A stretch of DNA of 64,000 nucleotides from Shouchella sp047238345 (GTDB lineage: Bacteria; Bacillota; Bacilli; Bacillales; Bacillaceae_D), in NCBI RefSeq assembly GCF_047238345.1, contig NZ_JBDFMQ010000001.1, positions 1,860,001 to 1,924,000 on the forward strand. The letters are read 5' to 3'. Both the position numbers and the translations under genes were made by a program. This document shows, piece by piece, positions 25,195 to 32,424 of the stretch (position 1 is its first letter; each line of letters opens with the position of its first letter). The notes beneath the pieces are model-generated. The model saw only the letters and a program-made list of their open reading frames with translations. It was not told the origin of the DNA and ran no database searches.

Positions 25195-26994
25195 ATGGAA
25201 TTAACAAAACGCCAAGACATTCCAACTGAAGAAACGTGGAACTTACACGATCTTTTTTCTTCAACGGAAGAATGGAACGACGCACGCGAAAAGGTCGAAC
25301 AAGCAGCAGCTAAATTATCTTTATTTACTGAAAAAATCGGGGAACGTGCGGAAAACCTTCTGCATGCTTTAGAAGCACGAGAAGCAGTTTTAGAGAAACT
25401 TGTGCCAGTCATGACGTATGCCTCACTTTCTCTCTCAAGTGACGGTACAGATGCAACCTCTCAAGGCAATTCTAGTTTAGCCCAAGGTACGCAAGCGCTC
25501 GTCCAAGCAGAATTGGCTAAAGTTGATGCCGAAATTTTAACATTGCCGCCTGCTATTATGGAGCAATTTCAAACAGAAAAAGAAGAGCTACAATTGTTTC
25601 GTGTATTCTTAGATAAATTGGCTGACACTCGCCCCTACGCGCTATCAAGTGAAACAGAAGAAGTGCTTGCTTCCTTATCTCCTATTCTCACAAGCCCTTA
25701 TTCAACATATTTAACAAGCAAATCAGCGGATATGACCTTTCCCAATTTCACTGGCGCAAACGGCGAAGAACTTCCTCTTTCTTTTGCCCGCTTTGAAGAT
25801 CAATATGAATTGTCGCCACATACAGAAGAGCGAAGAAACGCATTTATTACGTTTGACGACACGTTAAAAAAGTACGAGCATACATATGCAAAGCTATATG
25901 CTAGTGAAGTCACCAAGCAAGTGACGCTCGCACGGTTACGCGGTTACGAGTCGGCAGAACATATGTTACTTCACTCGCAGAACGTCACGCAAGCGATGTA
26001 CCACAATCAACTTGATACGATCTATCAAGAATTAGCGCCGCACATGCAACGTTATGCAAAATTGAAAAAAGACGTTTTAGGGTTAGACACATTTGGCTTC
26101 TCAGACTTAAAAGCCCCTTTAGACCCTGATTTTGAGCCGGTTACATCGTATGAAGAAGCATATGACACAATTATTGAAGCCCTTAAACCATTAGGTGATG
26201 AATACGGTAAGATGTTAAAACGAGCGAAAGAAGAGCGCTGGGTTGATCGGGCTGACAACGTCGGGAAGGCAACTGGTGCGTTTTGTGCAAGTCCGTACGG
26301 CTCGCATCCTTATCTTTTGCTTACGTGGAAAGATACGATGCGCGGAGCATTTATTCTAGCCCATGAGCTCGGTCACGCTGGACATTTTTATCATGCTAAC
26401 GCAGCTCAGCCTCTGCACGCGACACGGCCATCTACTTATTGTATTGAAGCCCCATCTACGATGAATGAATTATTTCTTGGCAATCATTTATTAGCACAAA
26501 CCGATGATCCACGAATGAAACGCTGGATTACGCTTCAATTTATTGGTACGTACTATCATAACTTTGTTACACATTTACTAGAAGGAGAATTTCAACGACG
26601 TGTTTATGCCCTTGCGGAAGAAGGGATCCCACTTACCGCAATAAAATTACGCGAAACAAAGCAAGCCGTTTTAACTGGTTTTTGGGGTGACTCTGTGGAA
26701 ATTAACGAGCGAGCAGGACGTACGTGGATGCGTCAACCGCATTATTATATGGGCTTATATCCGTACACGTATTCAGCCGGTTTAACAGCTGCAACAAAGG
26801 CTTATACCCTTTATCAAGAGCAAGGGCAACCGGTTGTTGATCAGTGGCTAGACATGCTTCGAGCTGGTGGAACGCTCGCTCCCCTTGATCTATTTAAACA
26901 AAGTGGCGTTGATATGGAAAGCAAAAAAACCATACAAGATGCTGTTGCATATGTTGGAGCCCTTATTAACGACCTCGTAAATAGTTATAAATAA
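25195..26994 (+). CDS. pepF: oligoendopeptidase F family (M3B) metallopeptidase
   Basis: 599 residues. The zinc site is ILAHELGHAGHFYHA, with the distal Glu in EAPSTMNELFLGN, and the substrate-side YHNFVTHLLEGEFQRRVY and MGLYPYTYSAGL match the PepF/oligoendopeptidase family. These are cytoplasmic enzymes cutting peptides of about 7-17 residues. The length is typical for PepF. It starts at 25195 with TTAGGAGG upstream and a TATAAT near 25152. It is divergent from mrfA and ends at a strong bidirectional terminator. Confidence 0.94.
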   Translation: MELTKRQDIPTEETWNLHDLFSSTEEWNDAREKVEQAAAKLSLFTEKIGERAENLLHALEAREAVLEKLVPVMTYASLSLSSDGTDATSQGNSSLAQGTQALVQAELAKVDAEILTLPPAIMEQFQTEKEELQLFRVFLDKLADTRPYALSSETEEVLASLSPILTSPYSTYLTSKSADMTFPNFTGANGEELPLSFARFEDQYELSPHTEERRNAFITFDDTLKKYEHTYAKLYASEVTKQVTLARLRGYESAEHMLLHSQNVTQAMYHNQLDTIYQELAPHMQRYAKLKKDVLGLDTFGFSDLKAPLDPDFEPVTSYEEAYDTIIEALKPLGDEYGKMLKRAKEERWVDRADNVGKATGAFCASPYGSHPYLLLTWKDTMRGAFILAHELGHAGHFYHANAAQPLHATRPSTYCIEAPSTMNELFLGNHLLAQTDDPRMKRWITLQFIGTYYHNFVTHLLEGEFQRRVYALAEEGIPLTAIKLRETKQAVLTGFWGDSVEINERAGRTWMRQPHYYMGLYPYTYSAGLTAATKAYTLYQEQGQPVVDQWLDMLRAGGTLAPLDLFKQSGVDMESKKTIQDAVAYVGALINDLVNSYK

Positions 26995-27022
26995 AAAAAG
27001 TGTGCTACGGCACACTTTTTTT
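26993..27022. terminator. bidirectional terminator between pepF and the coiled-coil gene
   Basis: A perfect 13-bp stem (seven A then GTGTGC, with its complement) and a 4-base loop, with A and T runs on the two sides. Confidence 0.92.
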
Positions 27023-27713
27023 ATTTATCTTCTTCGTTAGCCTGCAATAAAGCTTTGTAACCAGACCTCGTAAGCTGATTGTCTTCGTCAATAAAATTTG
27101 AATTTGCCAATGATTGGTTGCTATCTTTTGATAGACGAGGTAATAAACGCTGAATTTCATGGTTTAATGCAGCGAACGATCCTGACTCAAGAATATCAGG
27201 ATCCATTGAAGCAGCGATTTCTCGCATGGGTGATTGTTTAACAAACAGTTTCTTTGTTCCTTTTACTACATTCATTAAACGACTTGACGCATTTAACCAT
27301 TCTTGACGAACTTTTGACGTTTCGGTATCCGTTTGTTCTAAACGCTCGCGAATTCTTTCTTTTTCTAGTTCCTCTAATTCCGTTTTACTTAATAATTCTT
27401 CAAACAGCTGTGTACGATCAAGATCAAGCTTTTGTAGTTGAAATTCTTTTTCCTGCAAGGCTTCTAGGTCATGTTCTTTTGTTTTCTCTTGTTCTTGGTC
27501 CAATTGTGTCTGTTTCACTTCATCTTCTTGTAAAAATTGATCGAGCTTTTGCTCCAATCGTTTTGTTTTCAACACAAGAAAGACAAACAAAGCAATTAAC
27601 GCTGAAAGGACGACAATTTGGTACCAAAGATTGCTAAGTAATGCTAAAGAAAATACACCAACTAACCCAACACCAGCAAGTGCATATAGCCAACTGTTTC
27701 TTTGTTCTTTCAA
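27021..27713 (-). CDS. membrane-anchored coiled-coil protein, unknown
   Basis: 230 residues from a TTG start at 27713 (GGAAAGG upstream). Two adjacent hydrophobic segments at about 8-28 and 32-48 form an N-terminal anchor; residues 50-140 are a strongly charged coiled coil rich in Glu, Gln and Leu (LDQEQEKTKEHDLEALQEKE and onward). The C-terminal part is non-coiled and ends in a possible motif LTRSGYKALLQ. I do not recognise a family; the shape suggests a scaffold or envelope-associated role. It is a single-gene unit. Confidence 0.7.
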   Translation of the reverse strand: MKEQRNSWLYALAGVGLVGVFSLALLSNLWYQIVVLSALIALFVFLVLKTKRLEQKLDQFLQEDEVKQTQLDQEQEKTKEHDLEALQEKEFQLQKLDLDRTQLFEELLSKTELEELEKERIRERLEQTDTETSKVRQEWLNASSRLMNVVKGTKKLFVKQSPMREIAASMDPDILESGSFAALNHEIQRLLPRLSKDSNQSLANSNFIDEDNQLTRSGYKALLQANEEDK

Positions 27714-27810
27714 CTTAGATTCAACCTTTCCATGCTGCTTTTCTTAAAAGCAGTGTAACGAAGTTTCGATTTTTTGTCCACTTTCAATAGAAAGGCTTCG
27801 CCCTACCCGA

Positions 27811-28425
27811 TTATGCTTTTAACGCTTCATACCACGTTTTTGCTGCTTCAAGCTCTTCTCTTAACAATTGATGACCGCCATTTGTCCAGTAGCTTTCAAC
27901 GGCCGCACCTGCATGTGTTAAATCTTGAATCAATGTCTCAGTTTCCGGAGCAGGAATCATCGGATCATTTTTTCCAGCACCTACGAAAACAGACGTGTTT
28001 GACAATGATGGTAGATCGTTTTTTTGTTGCGGTACCATGGCGTGAAATAAAAAGGCTCCTTTAAATACTGAACCATGTTCGTACATCATATTCGCTGCAA
28101 TATTTGCTCCATTTGAATAGCCTAGCGCATAAATCTCTTGATCATTAAACTGATATTCTTGAGCAGCTTGTTTAATAAATTGATGAAGTTCATCTGTACG
28201 CTTTTTTAAATCTTCCATATCAAAGACACCTTCTTGAAGACGGCGGAAAAAACGCGGCATGCCATTTTCTAGCACATTTCCTCGTACCCCAAGGACATTC
28301 GCTTGCGTATCAATGATGTCCGCGAGGGGAAGCAAATCTTCTTCATTTCCACCAGTGCCATGTAAAAGAACAAATGTAGGTCCTTCTTTTTTATTTTCTT
28401 TATACATATGAATATGTTCCGTCAT
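27811..28425 (-). CDS. alpha/beta hydrolase, MhqD-like carboxylesterase
   Basis: 204 residues. The oxyanion strand is FVLLHGTGGNEEDL, the nucleophile elbow GYSNGANIAANM, the acid in AGKNDPMIP and the base in GGHQLLREEL, so the triad Ser-Asp-His is complete. It matches the phospholipase/carboxylesterase group with B. subtilis MhqD (YodD) as nearest named member; MhqD is induced by quinones under MhqR. No mhqR or dioxygenase adjoins it. The start at 28425 has GGAGGG. Confidence 0.85.
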   Translation of the reverse strand: MTEHIHMYKENKKEGPTFVLLHGTGGNEEDLLPLADIIDTQANVLGVRGNVLENGMPRFFRRLQEGVFDMEDLKKRTDELHQFIKQAAQEYQFNDQEIYALGYSNGANIAANMMYEHGSVFKGAFLFHAMVPQQKNDLPSLSNTSVFVGAGKNDPMIPAPETETLIQDLTHAGAAVESYWTNGGHQLLREELEAAKTWYEALKA

Positions 28426-28530
28426 CTAAATCCCTCCATACTGCGTTCTTGCTTTAACTATAACAAATCCTCAAACAGTTTACCATGAAACTGTATTCTT
28501 TATTCAAGCAAAAAAGAACTAGCCACCAGA

Positions 28531-28692
28531 CTAATTCCTTTTTTCTTCTTGCAGCTGTTTAATTTCTTTTTCTAGCACAGAAACATACTCTTCATAAATC
28601 TCAATGAAAGCTTCACGTCGATATTGTTCTTCTTCTTTTCTCATTTCATCAATTTTATATCGGTATTCTTCTTTAGAAGGCGTTACGCTCAT
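28531..28692 (-). CDS. small charged helical protein
   Basis: 53 residues from the ATG at 28692 (MSVTPSKEEYRY), which has AAGGAGG ten bases upstream. The protein is nearly all helix with a Glu/Lys/Tyr pattern and no membrane segment. I do not recognise it. Its end overlaps an imperfect hairpin (28511-28547) with a T run on the minus strand that may be the terminator. It lies 40 bases downstream of the 25-codon gene and could share its promoter. Confidence 0.6.
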   Translation of the reverse strand: MSVTPSKEEYRYKIDEMRKEEEQYRREAFIEIYEEYVSVLEKEIKQLQEEKRN

Positions 28693-28731
28693 TATTTTTT
28701 CCTCCTTCATTTTTTTCAAACAATAAGTGCC

Positions 28732-28809
28732 CTACCTCTCACCTATCGTTACGGTTCCTTGACCGAGCCACACGATTGAAAAAAATACACCGCAAGTTAT
28801 TGAAGTCAA
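28732..28809 (-). CDS. 25-residue hydrophobic peptide
   Basis: A TTG at 28809 has AGGAGAGG at ideal seven-base spacing (28817-28824). It encodes 25 residues: MTSITCGVFFSIVWLGQGTV, then TIGER, with one potential membrane segment. The frame is open further upstream, but that part runs through a terminator and a promoter. A sigma-B-like promoter (28845-28870) puts the start of transcription a few bases before the ribosome site. Peptides this short are uncertain without ribosome profiling. Confidence 0.45.
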   Translation of the reverse strand: MTSITCGVFFSIVWLGQGTVTIGER

Positions 28810-28844
28810 AATAGCACCTCTCCTTTTTCTGTGGACACTCTTCT

Positions 28845-28870
28845 TTACCCGTTCTATCTGTTTTAAAAAC
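28845..28870 (-). promoter_or_regulatory. candidate sigma-B-type promoter of the small-gene pair
   Basis: On the minus strand GTTTTT, 14 bases, GGGTAA. Spacing and -10 fit sigma-B (GTTTAA-N12-15-GGGWAW); the -35 has two mismatches. It directly follows a terminator and precedes a good ribosome site. Confidence 0.4.
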
Positions 28871-28898
28871 AAGAAATTAATTAAATCTGTACTAGCAC

Positions 28899-28921
28899 AA
28901 AAAAAAGAGCCAAGAGGCTCA
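28899..28921 (-). terminator. terminator after the 28-residue gene
   Basis: GAGCC and GGCTC pair across a 4-base loop, followed on the minus strand by eight T residues. It begins right at the stop codon of the 28-codon gene. Confidence 0.8.
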
Positions 28922-29008
28922 TTAGGCATGATACGTATTAATCATATCTAAAATTGACATTTCCTCTTCTTGATGATCAACATGTTGCTGTTCTTTTTCT
29001 GGTACCAT
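28922..29008 (-). CDS. 28-residue acidic peptide, unannotated small gene
   Basis: An ATG at 29008 sits seven bases after AGGAGG and encodes 28 residues (MVPEKEQQHVDHQEEEMSIL, then DMINTYHA), ending at TAA immediately before a terminator. A strong ribosome site, a complete frame and a terminator in the right place make it a credible gene although it is very short. The product is acidic and helical. I do not recognise it; a small sporulation or stress regulator would be one guess only. Confidence 0.65.
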   Translation of the reverse strand: MVPEKEQQHVDHQEEEMSILDMINTYHA

Positions 29009-29022
29009 GTCATCTCCTCCTC

Positions 29023-29386
29023 AAATTGTTTTGTGCTTACTACTTACTATATGCCATTGTAGTATAACAGTCAACAGTTTTTTTGTTTGTTTTATAACAA
29101 TATGTCAGTTTAATCCTTTTCACAACCCCTACACCGTCTCAAAACGACCATTCCCGCTCAATTGGCACCACAGGCACAAGGGCGACTTCGGTTTGCTCTG
29201 CTCTATTACTTACGCTCACGGTCTCGTCTTTATCCCGGCACGGTCTCAGCCATTTTTGCGTGAAATCTCGCTTCAATGCCTTTAAACACCTGCTGTTCTC
29301 GAGGGGCTCGTCGCCAATTTTATGTTGGATAACCCGCATAAAAACCGTTGATTCACGCACACTATCGTAAAAAAGGAGCGAGTCCC
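29023..29386. other. GC-rich intergenic segment of unknown nature
   Basis: About 360 bases separate the small gene from the lipoprotein gene. From 29161 to 29340 the GC content is about 51 percent by direct count (91 of 180), higher than nearby coding DNA. On the minus strand one frame at 29139-29360 is open for 73 codons without a ribosome site, and another frame reads PREQQVFKGIEARFHAKMAE and then stops. This could be a gene remnant or a dispersed intergenic element. No terminator, tRNA or riboswitch pattern is evident. Confidence 0.5.
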
Positions 29387-29917
29387 GTGAACAAGATGAT
29401 AAAAATAACCCTTGTCTTTTCTGTTCTATGTCTACTTATGACTGCTTGCGTAGACGGGAACACACCTCAAGCCCAAGATGATGAAATAAAGAAATTATCA
29501 AATCGCCAAGATGTGAACCATTATAAATTAGAACAAACACCTGAAAGTGAAGCATATGCGTATGAGATTTCAACATATTTAGGAACAATCTTTCCCTATT
29601 TTTCAGATTTAGGTAAGAACATTGAAGGACATTCTGCTAAAGCAAGTGAACAAACTTCCGAACTAATTGCTCACGCCGAATCATTTGAAACGTCTCAACC
29701 TGTTGAACCGTTTAATGAGCTCATTGATTTGCACCACTCTTATCTCGTCGCTCTTCAAGAGCTTGACCATGCCATTGCGAATGAAGATTTAAACGATGAA
29801 CGTTTGCATTATAGCTATGCAACACTAACCGCTCGATTGTATGCAATGGAGTATCAATCATTACTGTCTGAATATGGAATAAAAGCAGAAGCTCCGAACT
29901 TGTCGAGAATTGACTAA
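29387..29917 (+). CDS. putative lipoprotein
   Basis: 176 residues from a GTG at 29387, eight bases after AAAGGAG. A signal peptide (MNKMIKITLVFSVLCLLMTAC) ends in the lipobox-like LMTAC, so Cys-21 would be lipidated and the protein held on the outer face of the membrane. The mature part is helical and acidic with no recognised domain. It is a single gene; the function is unknown. Confidence 0.75.
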   Translation: MNKMIKITLVFSVLCLLMTACVDGNTPQAQDDEIKKLSNRQDVNHYKLEQTPESEAYAYEISTYLGTIFPYFSDLGKNIEGHSAKASEQTSELIAHAESFETSQPVEPFNELIDLHHSYLVALQELDHAIANEDLNDERLHYSYATLTARLYAMEYQSLLSEYGIKAEAPNLSRID

Positions 29918-30014
29918 GAAAAGAAGTATTTGACTAGTTTTGAATAAAGCTTTTTCTTCTGATCAATTCACGCTATAATACTCCTTGTACTAATTCCATG
30001 GGTGGAGTGAAACC

Positions 30015-30167
30015 ATGATTCATATTGATATAGAAGTCAAACGAAACGAAATGCATCTGATCGCAAAAAAATTCGGTCTCGGTGCAAGAAAAACTGTTAA
30101 ATGCTCACAGGAACTTGATTTATTGTTAAATTGTTTACAACAACATAGAGGGAAATTCAGACGTTAA
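30015..30167 (+). CDS. Spo0E-like aspartyl-phosphate phosphatase
   Basis: 50 residues from the ATG at 30015, with GGTGGAG upstream. The short helical hairpin ends its loop with CSQELDLLLN, carrying the SQELD signature that defines Spo0E-family phosphatases (Spo0E, YisI, YnzD). These dephosphorylate Spo0A~P and delay sporulation, and the Asp in SQELD is essential in that family. The rest (KRNEMHLIAKKFGLGARKTV) also fits the first helix of the family. Length is at the short end (usually 45-85). It sits 60 bases before the dapA leader but has its own reading frame and ribosome site. Confidence 0.88.
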   Translation: MIHIDIEVKRNEMHLIAKKFGLGARKTVKCSQELDLLLNCLQQHRGKFRR

Positions 30168-30169
30168 CC

Positions 30170-30198
30170 TTGATTTTTAGGAAAAAATTTGATATGGT
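30170..30198 (+). promoter_or_regulatory. probable sigma-A promoter of the dapA leader
   Basis: TTGATT, 17 bases, TATGGT, placed about 28 bases before the lysine aptamer, as expected for a riboswitch leader. Confidence 0.5.
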
Positions 30199-30225
30199 AA
30201 ATCCATAATAATTGAACAGAATTAC

Positions 30226-30389
30226 AGTAGAGGTGCATACGCAATCAGTACATTCACTAAGGGTGTAGGCCTGTTGATGTGAAATGGAAAGGTGCGACTG
30301 CCGAAATAAAGAGTGACCTATGTCCATTCTTTATTGGGGCTGTTTCTTAACAAGAGCAGCACTGTCATACATTTGTATGGGGGGCTACA
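30226..30389 (+). promoter_or_regulatory. lysine riboswitch (L box) of dapA
   Basis: The leader contains the lysine-aptamer signatures in order: AGAGGTGC at 30229-30236, GAAAGGTGCGACTGCCGAA at about 30288, GGGGCTG and CACTGTCATAC, closing with GGGGGGCTAC at 30379-30388. GTAG and CTAC at the ends form P1. The order and spacing match the lysC leader of B. subtilis. A terminator follows at 30414-30443, so binding of lysine should end transcription before dapA. Confidence 0.9.
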
Positions 30390-30413
30390 TGAAAGAAGTA
30401 GGTACGACCTATG

Positions 30414-30443
30414 CAGCAATGGATTTTTCATTGTTGTTTTTTT
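30414..30443 (+). terminator. riboswitch-controlled terminator before dapA
   Basis: CAGCAATG and CATTGTTG pair around a loop, followed by seven T residues, 32 bases before the dapA start. This is the off-state output of the lysine riboswitch. Confidence 0.85.
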
Positions 30444-30475
30444 ATTCCTCTCAACTGTTCATAAGGAGGATTTTT

Positions 30476-31375
30476 ATGCATTTTGGCCAATTACTAACAG
30501 CAATGATTACACCGTTTTCTAGAGATGGTTCGATCGACAAAGAAGGAACGTACTCTCTTATTCAACATCTTGCAAACACAGGTACAGACACGCTTGTCAT
30601 TAACGGAACAACAGCAGAAGCGCCTGTACTCACTGCTGCAGAACGAAAAGAAATGCTCGCTTTAGCCATTCAAGCTGCAGATAAGCGCATGAATGTGATT
30701 GCCGGTGTTGGTTCAAATAATACAACCCACTCGATTGAAATGGCCAAAGAAGCAGAGGCACTTGGTGCGGATGGGATTATGGTGGTTACACCCTACTATA
30801 ATAAACCTTCTCAAGAAGGCATTTATCAACATATGCTACAAGTTGCAACAGCTGTTTCCCTCCCTGTGATGCTTTACAACGTACCAGGTAGAACAGGAGC
30901 AAACATGTCCGTTGAAACAACCATACGTTTATCTCTTGTACCCAATATCGTTGCATTAAAAGAAGCAAGTGGAGATGTCGATAAAGTAACAGAAATTGTT
31001 GCGCAAACCGCTGATCATTTTCTTGTTTATAGTGGAGATGATTCGTTAACGTTACCAATGATGGCAGTCGGTGCTACAGGAGTCGTTTCGGTTGCCTCTC
31101 ATATCGTAGGCAGCGAAATGAAAGAAATGATGACCGCATTAACAAGCGGAAATCTCAAGCACGCACAAACCATACATCATAGTCTTTACCCGATTATGAC
31201 CGGTTTGTTTATGGCTCCTAACCCTACCGCAGTAAAAGCAGCTTTAACAGCTTTCCAATTACCAGCAGGTTCTGTTCGCCTTCCGCTCATTCCACTAACG
31301 GATGACGAAGAAACGCGCCTTTACCATCTATTAGAGCCGTTTTTACCACAGACAACTTTATATGCAAATTCATAA
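30476..31375 (+). CDS. dapA: 4-hydroxy-tetrahydrodipicolinate synthase
   Basis: 299 residues from the ATG at 30476 behind AAGGAGG. The frame is open 52 codons further up, but only through the riboswitch. The Schiff-base Lys lies in IVALKEASGD, the catalytic Tyr in VMLYNVPGRTG and the Thr pair in INGTTAEAP. DapA condenses pyruvate and aspartate semialdehyde, the branch point to lysine, diaminopimelate and spore dipicolinate. Control by lysine agrees with the leader. It stands apart from other lysine genes. Confidence 0.95.
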   Translation: MHFGQLLTAMITPFSRDGSIDKEGTYSLIQHLANTGTDTLVINGTTAEAPVLTAAERKEMLALAIQAADKRMNVIAGVGSNNTTHSIEMAKEAEALGADGIMVVTPYYNKPSQEGIYQHMLQVATAVSLPVMLYNVPGRTGANMSVETTIRLSLVPNIVALKEASGDVDKVTEIVAQTADHFLVYSGDDSLTLPMMAVGATGVVSVASHIVGSEMKEMMTALTSGNLKHAQTIHHSLYPIMTGLFMAPNPTAVKAALTAFQLPAGSVRLPLIPLTDDEETRLYHLLEPFLPQTTLYANS

Positions 31376-31377
31376 AC

Positions 31378-31419
31378 AAAAGCGTAGCTCTTTATTCATT
31401 TAAGAGCTACGCTTTTTTT
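31378..31419 (+). terminator. terminator after dapA
   Basis: A 15-bp perfect stem (AAAAGCGTAGCTCTT with AAGAGCTACGCTTTT) and nine-base loop followed by T residues. Confidence 0.92.
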
Positions 31420-31464
31420 ATAAGTGAATCCATAATAAGATGTTATCATTCGTAAAAATGATAA

Positions 31465-31857
31465 TTACGATTTATCATGAACGTCATTCAAATGATACTC
31501 CATTTTTAATTCTTCAAGCAGGGGCACGCTTTTTTTCGCCCATTCTGAATCGTCTTCTAGTAAAGCTTTATACGATGAGCGCCACGCACGTTCCAAGGAT
31601 TCCTTGTAATCTGGAACGTCGTCATATTCATACGGTTTAACTGTTGTATAGGGCACCCATGTTTTTTCTAAGTAAGAAAGCGCTTTTCGTTGATGAAAAT
31701 ATGGTACGTCAACTTGCTTTGGGTTGTGCAGATCTCCTTGTTTTGGATGATTTTCAACAGCAAACACTTGGAACAATGCTCGGTTTTGTTCTTCTTCAAC
31801 TTGAATGATTTTTCCAATATAAATACCTGTTTTATACTTTGCTTTTACGAAACTCAT
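31465..31857 (-). CDS. kapB: KapB-like protein (kinase-associated)
   Basis: 130 residues. The text VKAKYKTGIYIGKIIQVEEE, HPKQGDLHNPKQVDVPYFHQRKALSYLEK and RAWRSSYKALLEDD matches the KapB family. In B. subtilis KapB supports the sporulation kinase KinB. No signal peptide or lipobox is present here although the family is named a lipoprotein, so a cytoplasmic location is likely. The start at 31857 has AAAGG. It is downstream of two small membrane genes and probably in one operon. Confidence 0.85.
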   Translation of the reverse strand: MSFVKAKYKTGIYIGKIIQVEEEQNRALFQVFAVENHPKQGDLHNPKQVDVPYFHQRKALSYLEKTWVPYTTVKPYEYDDVPDYKESLERAWRSSYKALLEDDSEWAKKSVPLLEELKMEYHLNDVHDKS

Positions 31858-31871
31858 TTCACACCAACCTT

Positions 31872-32057
31872 TTATAAGAGCGTGACAAACATCATAATAA
31901 TAAATAAAATAGCGCTAACGATTGCTAAAGGAACACTCCAGTATAGGGGTTTTTTCTTTCCTCTCATTACTGCTGCCAACCCAATTCCGCCAAAAATCCC
32001 TGCAACAATAAAGCAGAGCATAAAAAGACCAACGACAAGCAACTCTTGACTATCCAT
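31872..32057 (-). CDS. small two-segment membrane protein
   Basis: 61 residues with hydrophobic segments at about 6-30 and 40-60 joined by MRGKKKPLYW. No family recognised. It begins six bases after the stop of the upstream gene without a strong ribosome site, so it is likely coupled to it, and ends 14 bases before kapB. Confidence 0.65.
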   Translation of the reverse strand: MDSQELLVVGLFMLCFIVAGIFGGIGLAAVMRGKKKPLYWSVPLAIVSAILFIIMMFVTLL

Positions 32058-32063
32058 ACTCGT

Positions 32064-32318
32064 CTATAGCCCCGGCACGAGTCGCGTGAATAAACCCCAT
32101 AAAAATTCAGACGCAGGAACAAAATAATTTTCATTAATACTTCTTAATCCATCATGATCAACAAATAATTCCAATACAATTAGCGTAAATGTTCCCGTCA
32201 TTGTCACGATTGCCGAGGCAAGAACGAGAACTAATAAACCGATATAGGCAAATAAAATACGCAGGAGCCATTTAAGCCACATAGGTTTTTGATTTTTGCC
32301 TCTATTTTCCGCTTCCAT
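32064..32318 (-). CDS. small membrane protein
   Basis: 84 residues with a basic N-terminus (KNQKPMWLKWLLR), a long hydrophobic stretch at about 18-52, and an amphipathic C-terminus. No family recognised. The start at 32318 has AAAGGAG. It heads a likely three-gene unit ending in kapB. Confidence 0.65.
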   Translation of the reverse strand: MEAENRGKNQKPMWLKWLLRILFAYIGLLVLVLASAIVTMTGTFTLIVLELFVDHDGLRSINENYFVPASEFLWGLFTRLVPGL

Positions 32319-32424
32319 GAACCATACTCCTTTAAGTTGTTATAACTCTACTTTAACAAAAGTTCGTGCAAAGCGAGAAGAAAAATGCGAAAAAAGAACG
32401 ACATTTTTTTTACAAAAAGGAACC

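Noticed and set aside
28810..28929. N-terminal part of the 65-codon frame at 28732-28929
   Set aside because: It spans a terminator and a promoter; only the last 25 codons follow a ribosome site.
29139..29360. 73-codon minus-strand frame in the GC-rich intergenic segment
   Set aside because: No ribosome site and an arbitrary start; a second frame in the same stretch looks equally protein-like. Kept only as an unexplained region.
30320..30475. N-terminal extension of dapA
   Set aside because: The extra 52 codons run through the lysine riboswitch and its terminator; the ATG at 30476 has AAGGAGG and gives the normal DapA length.
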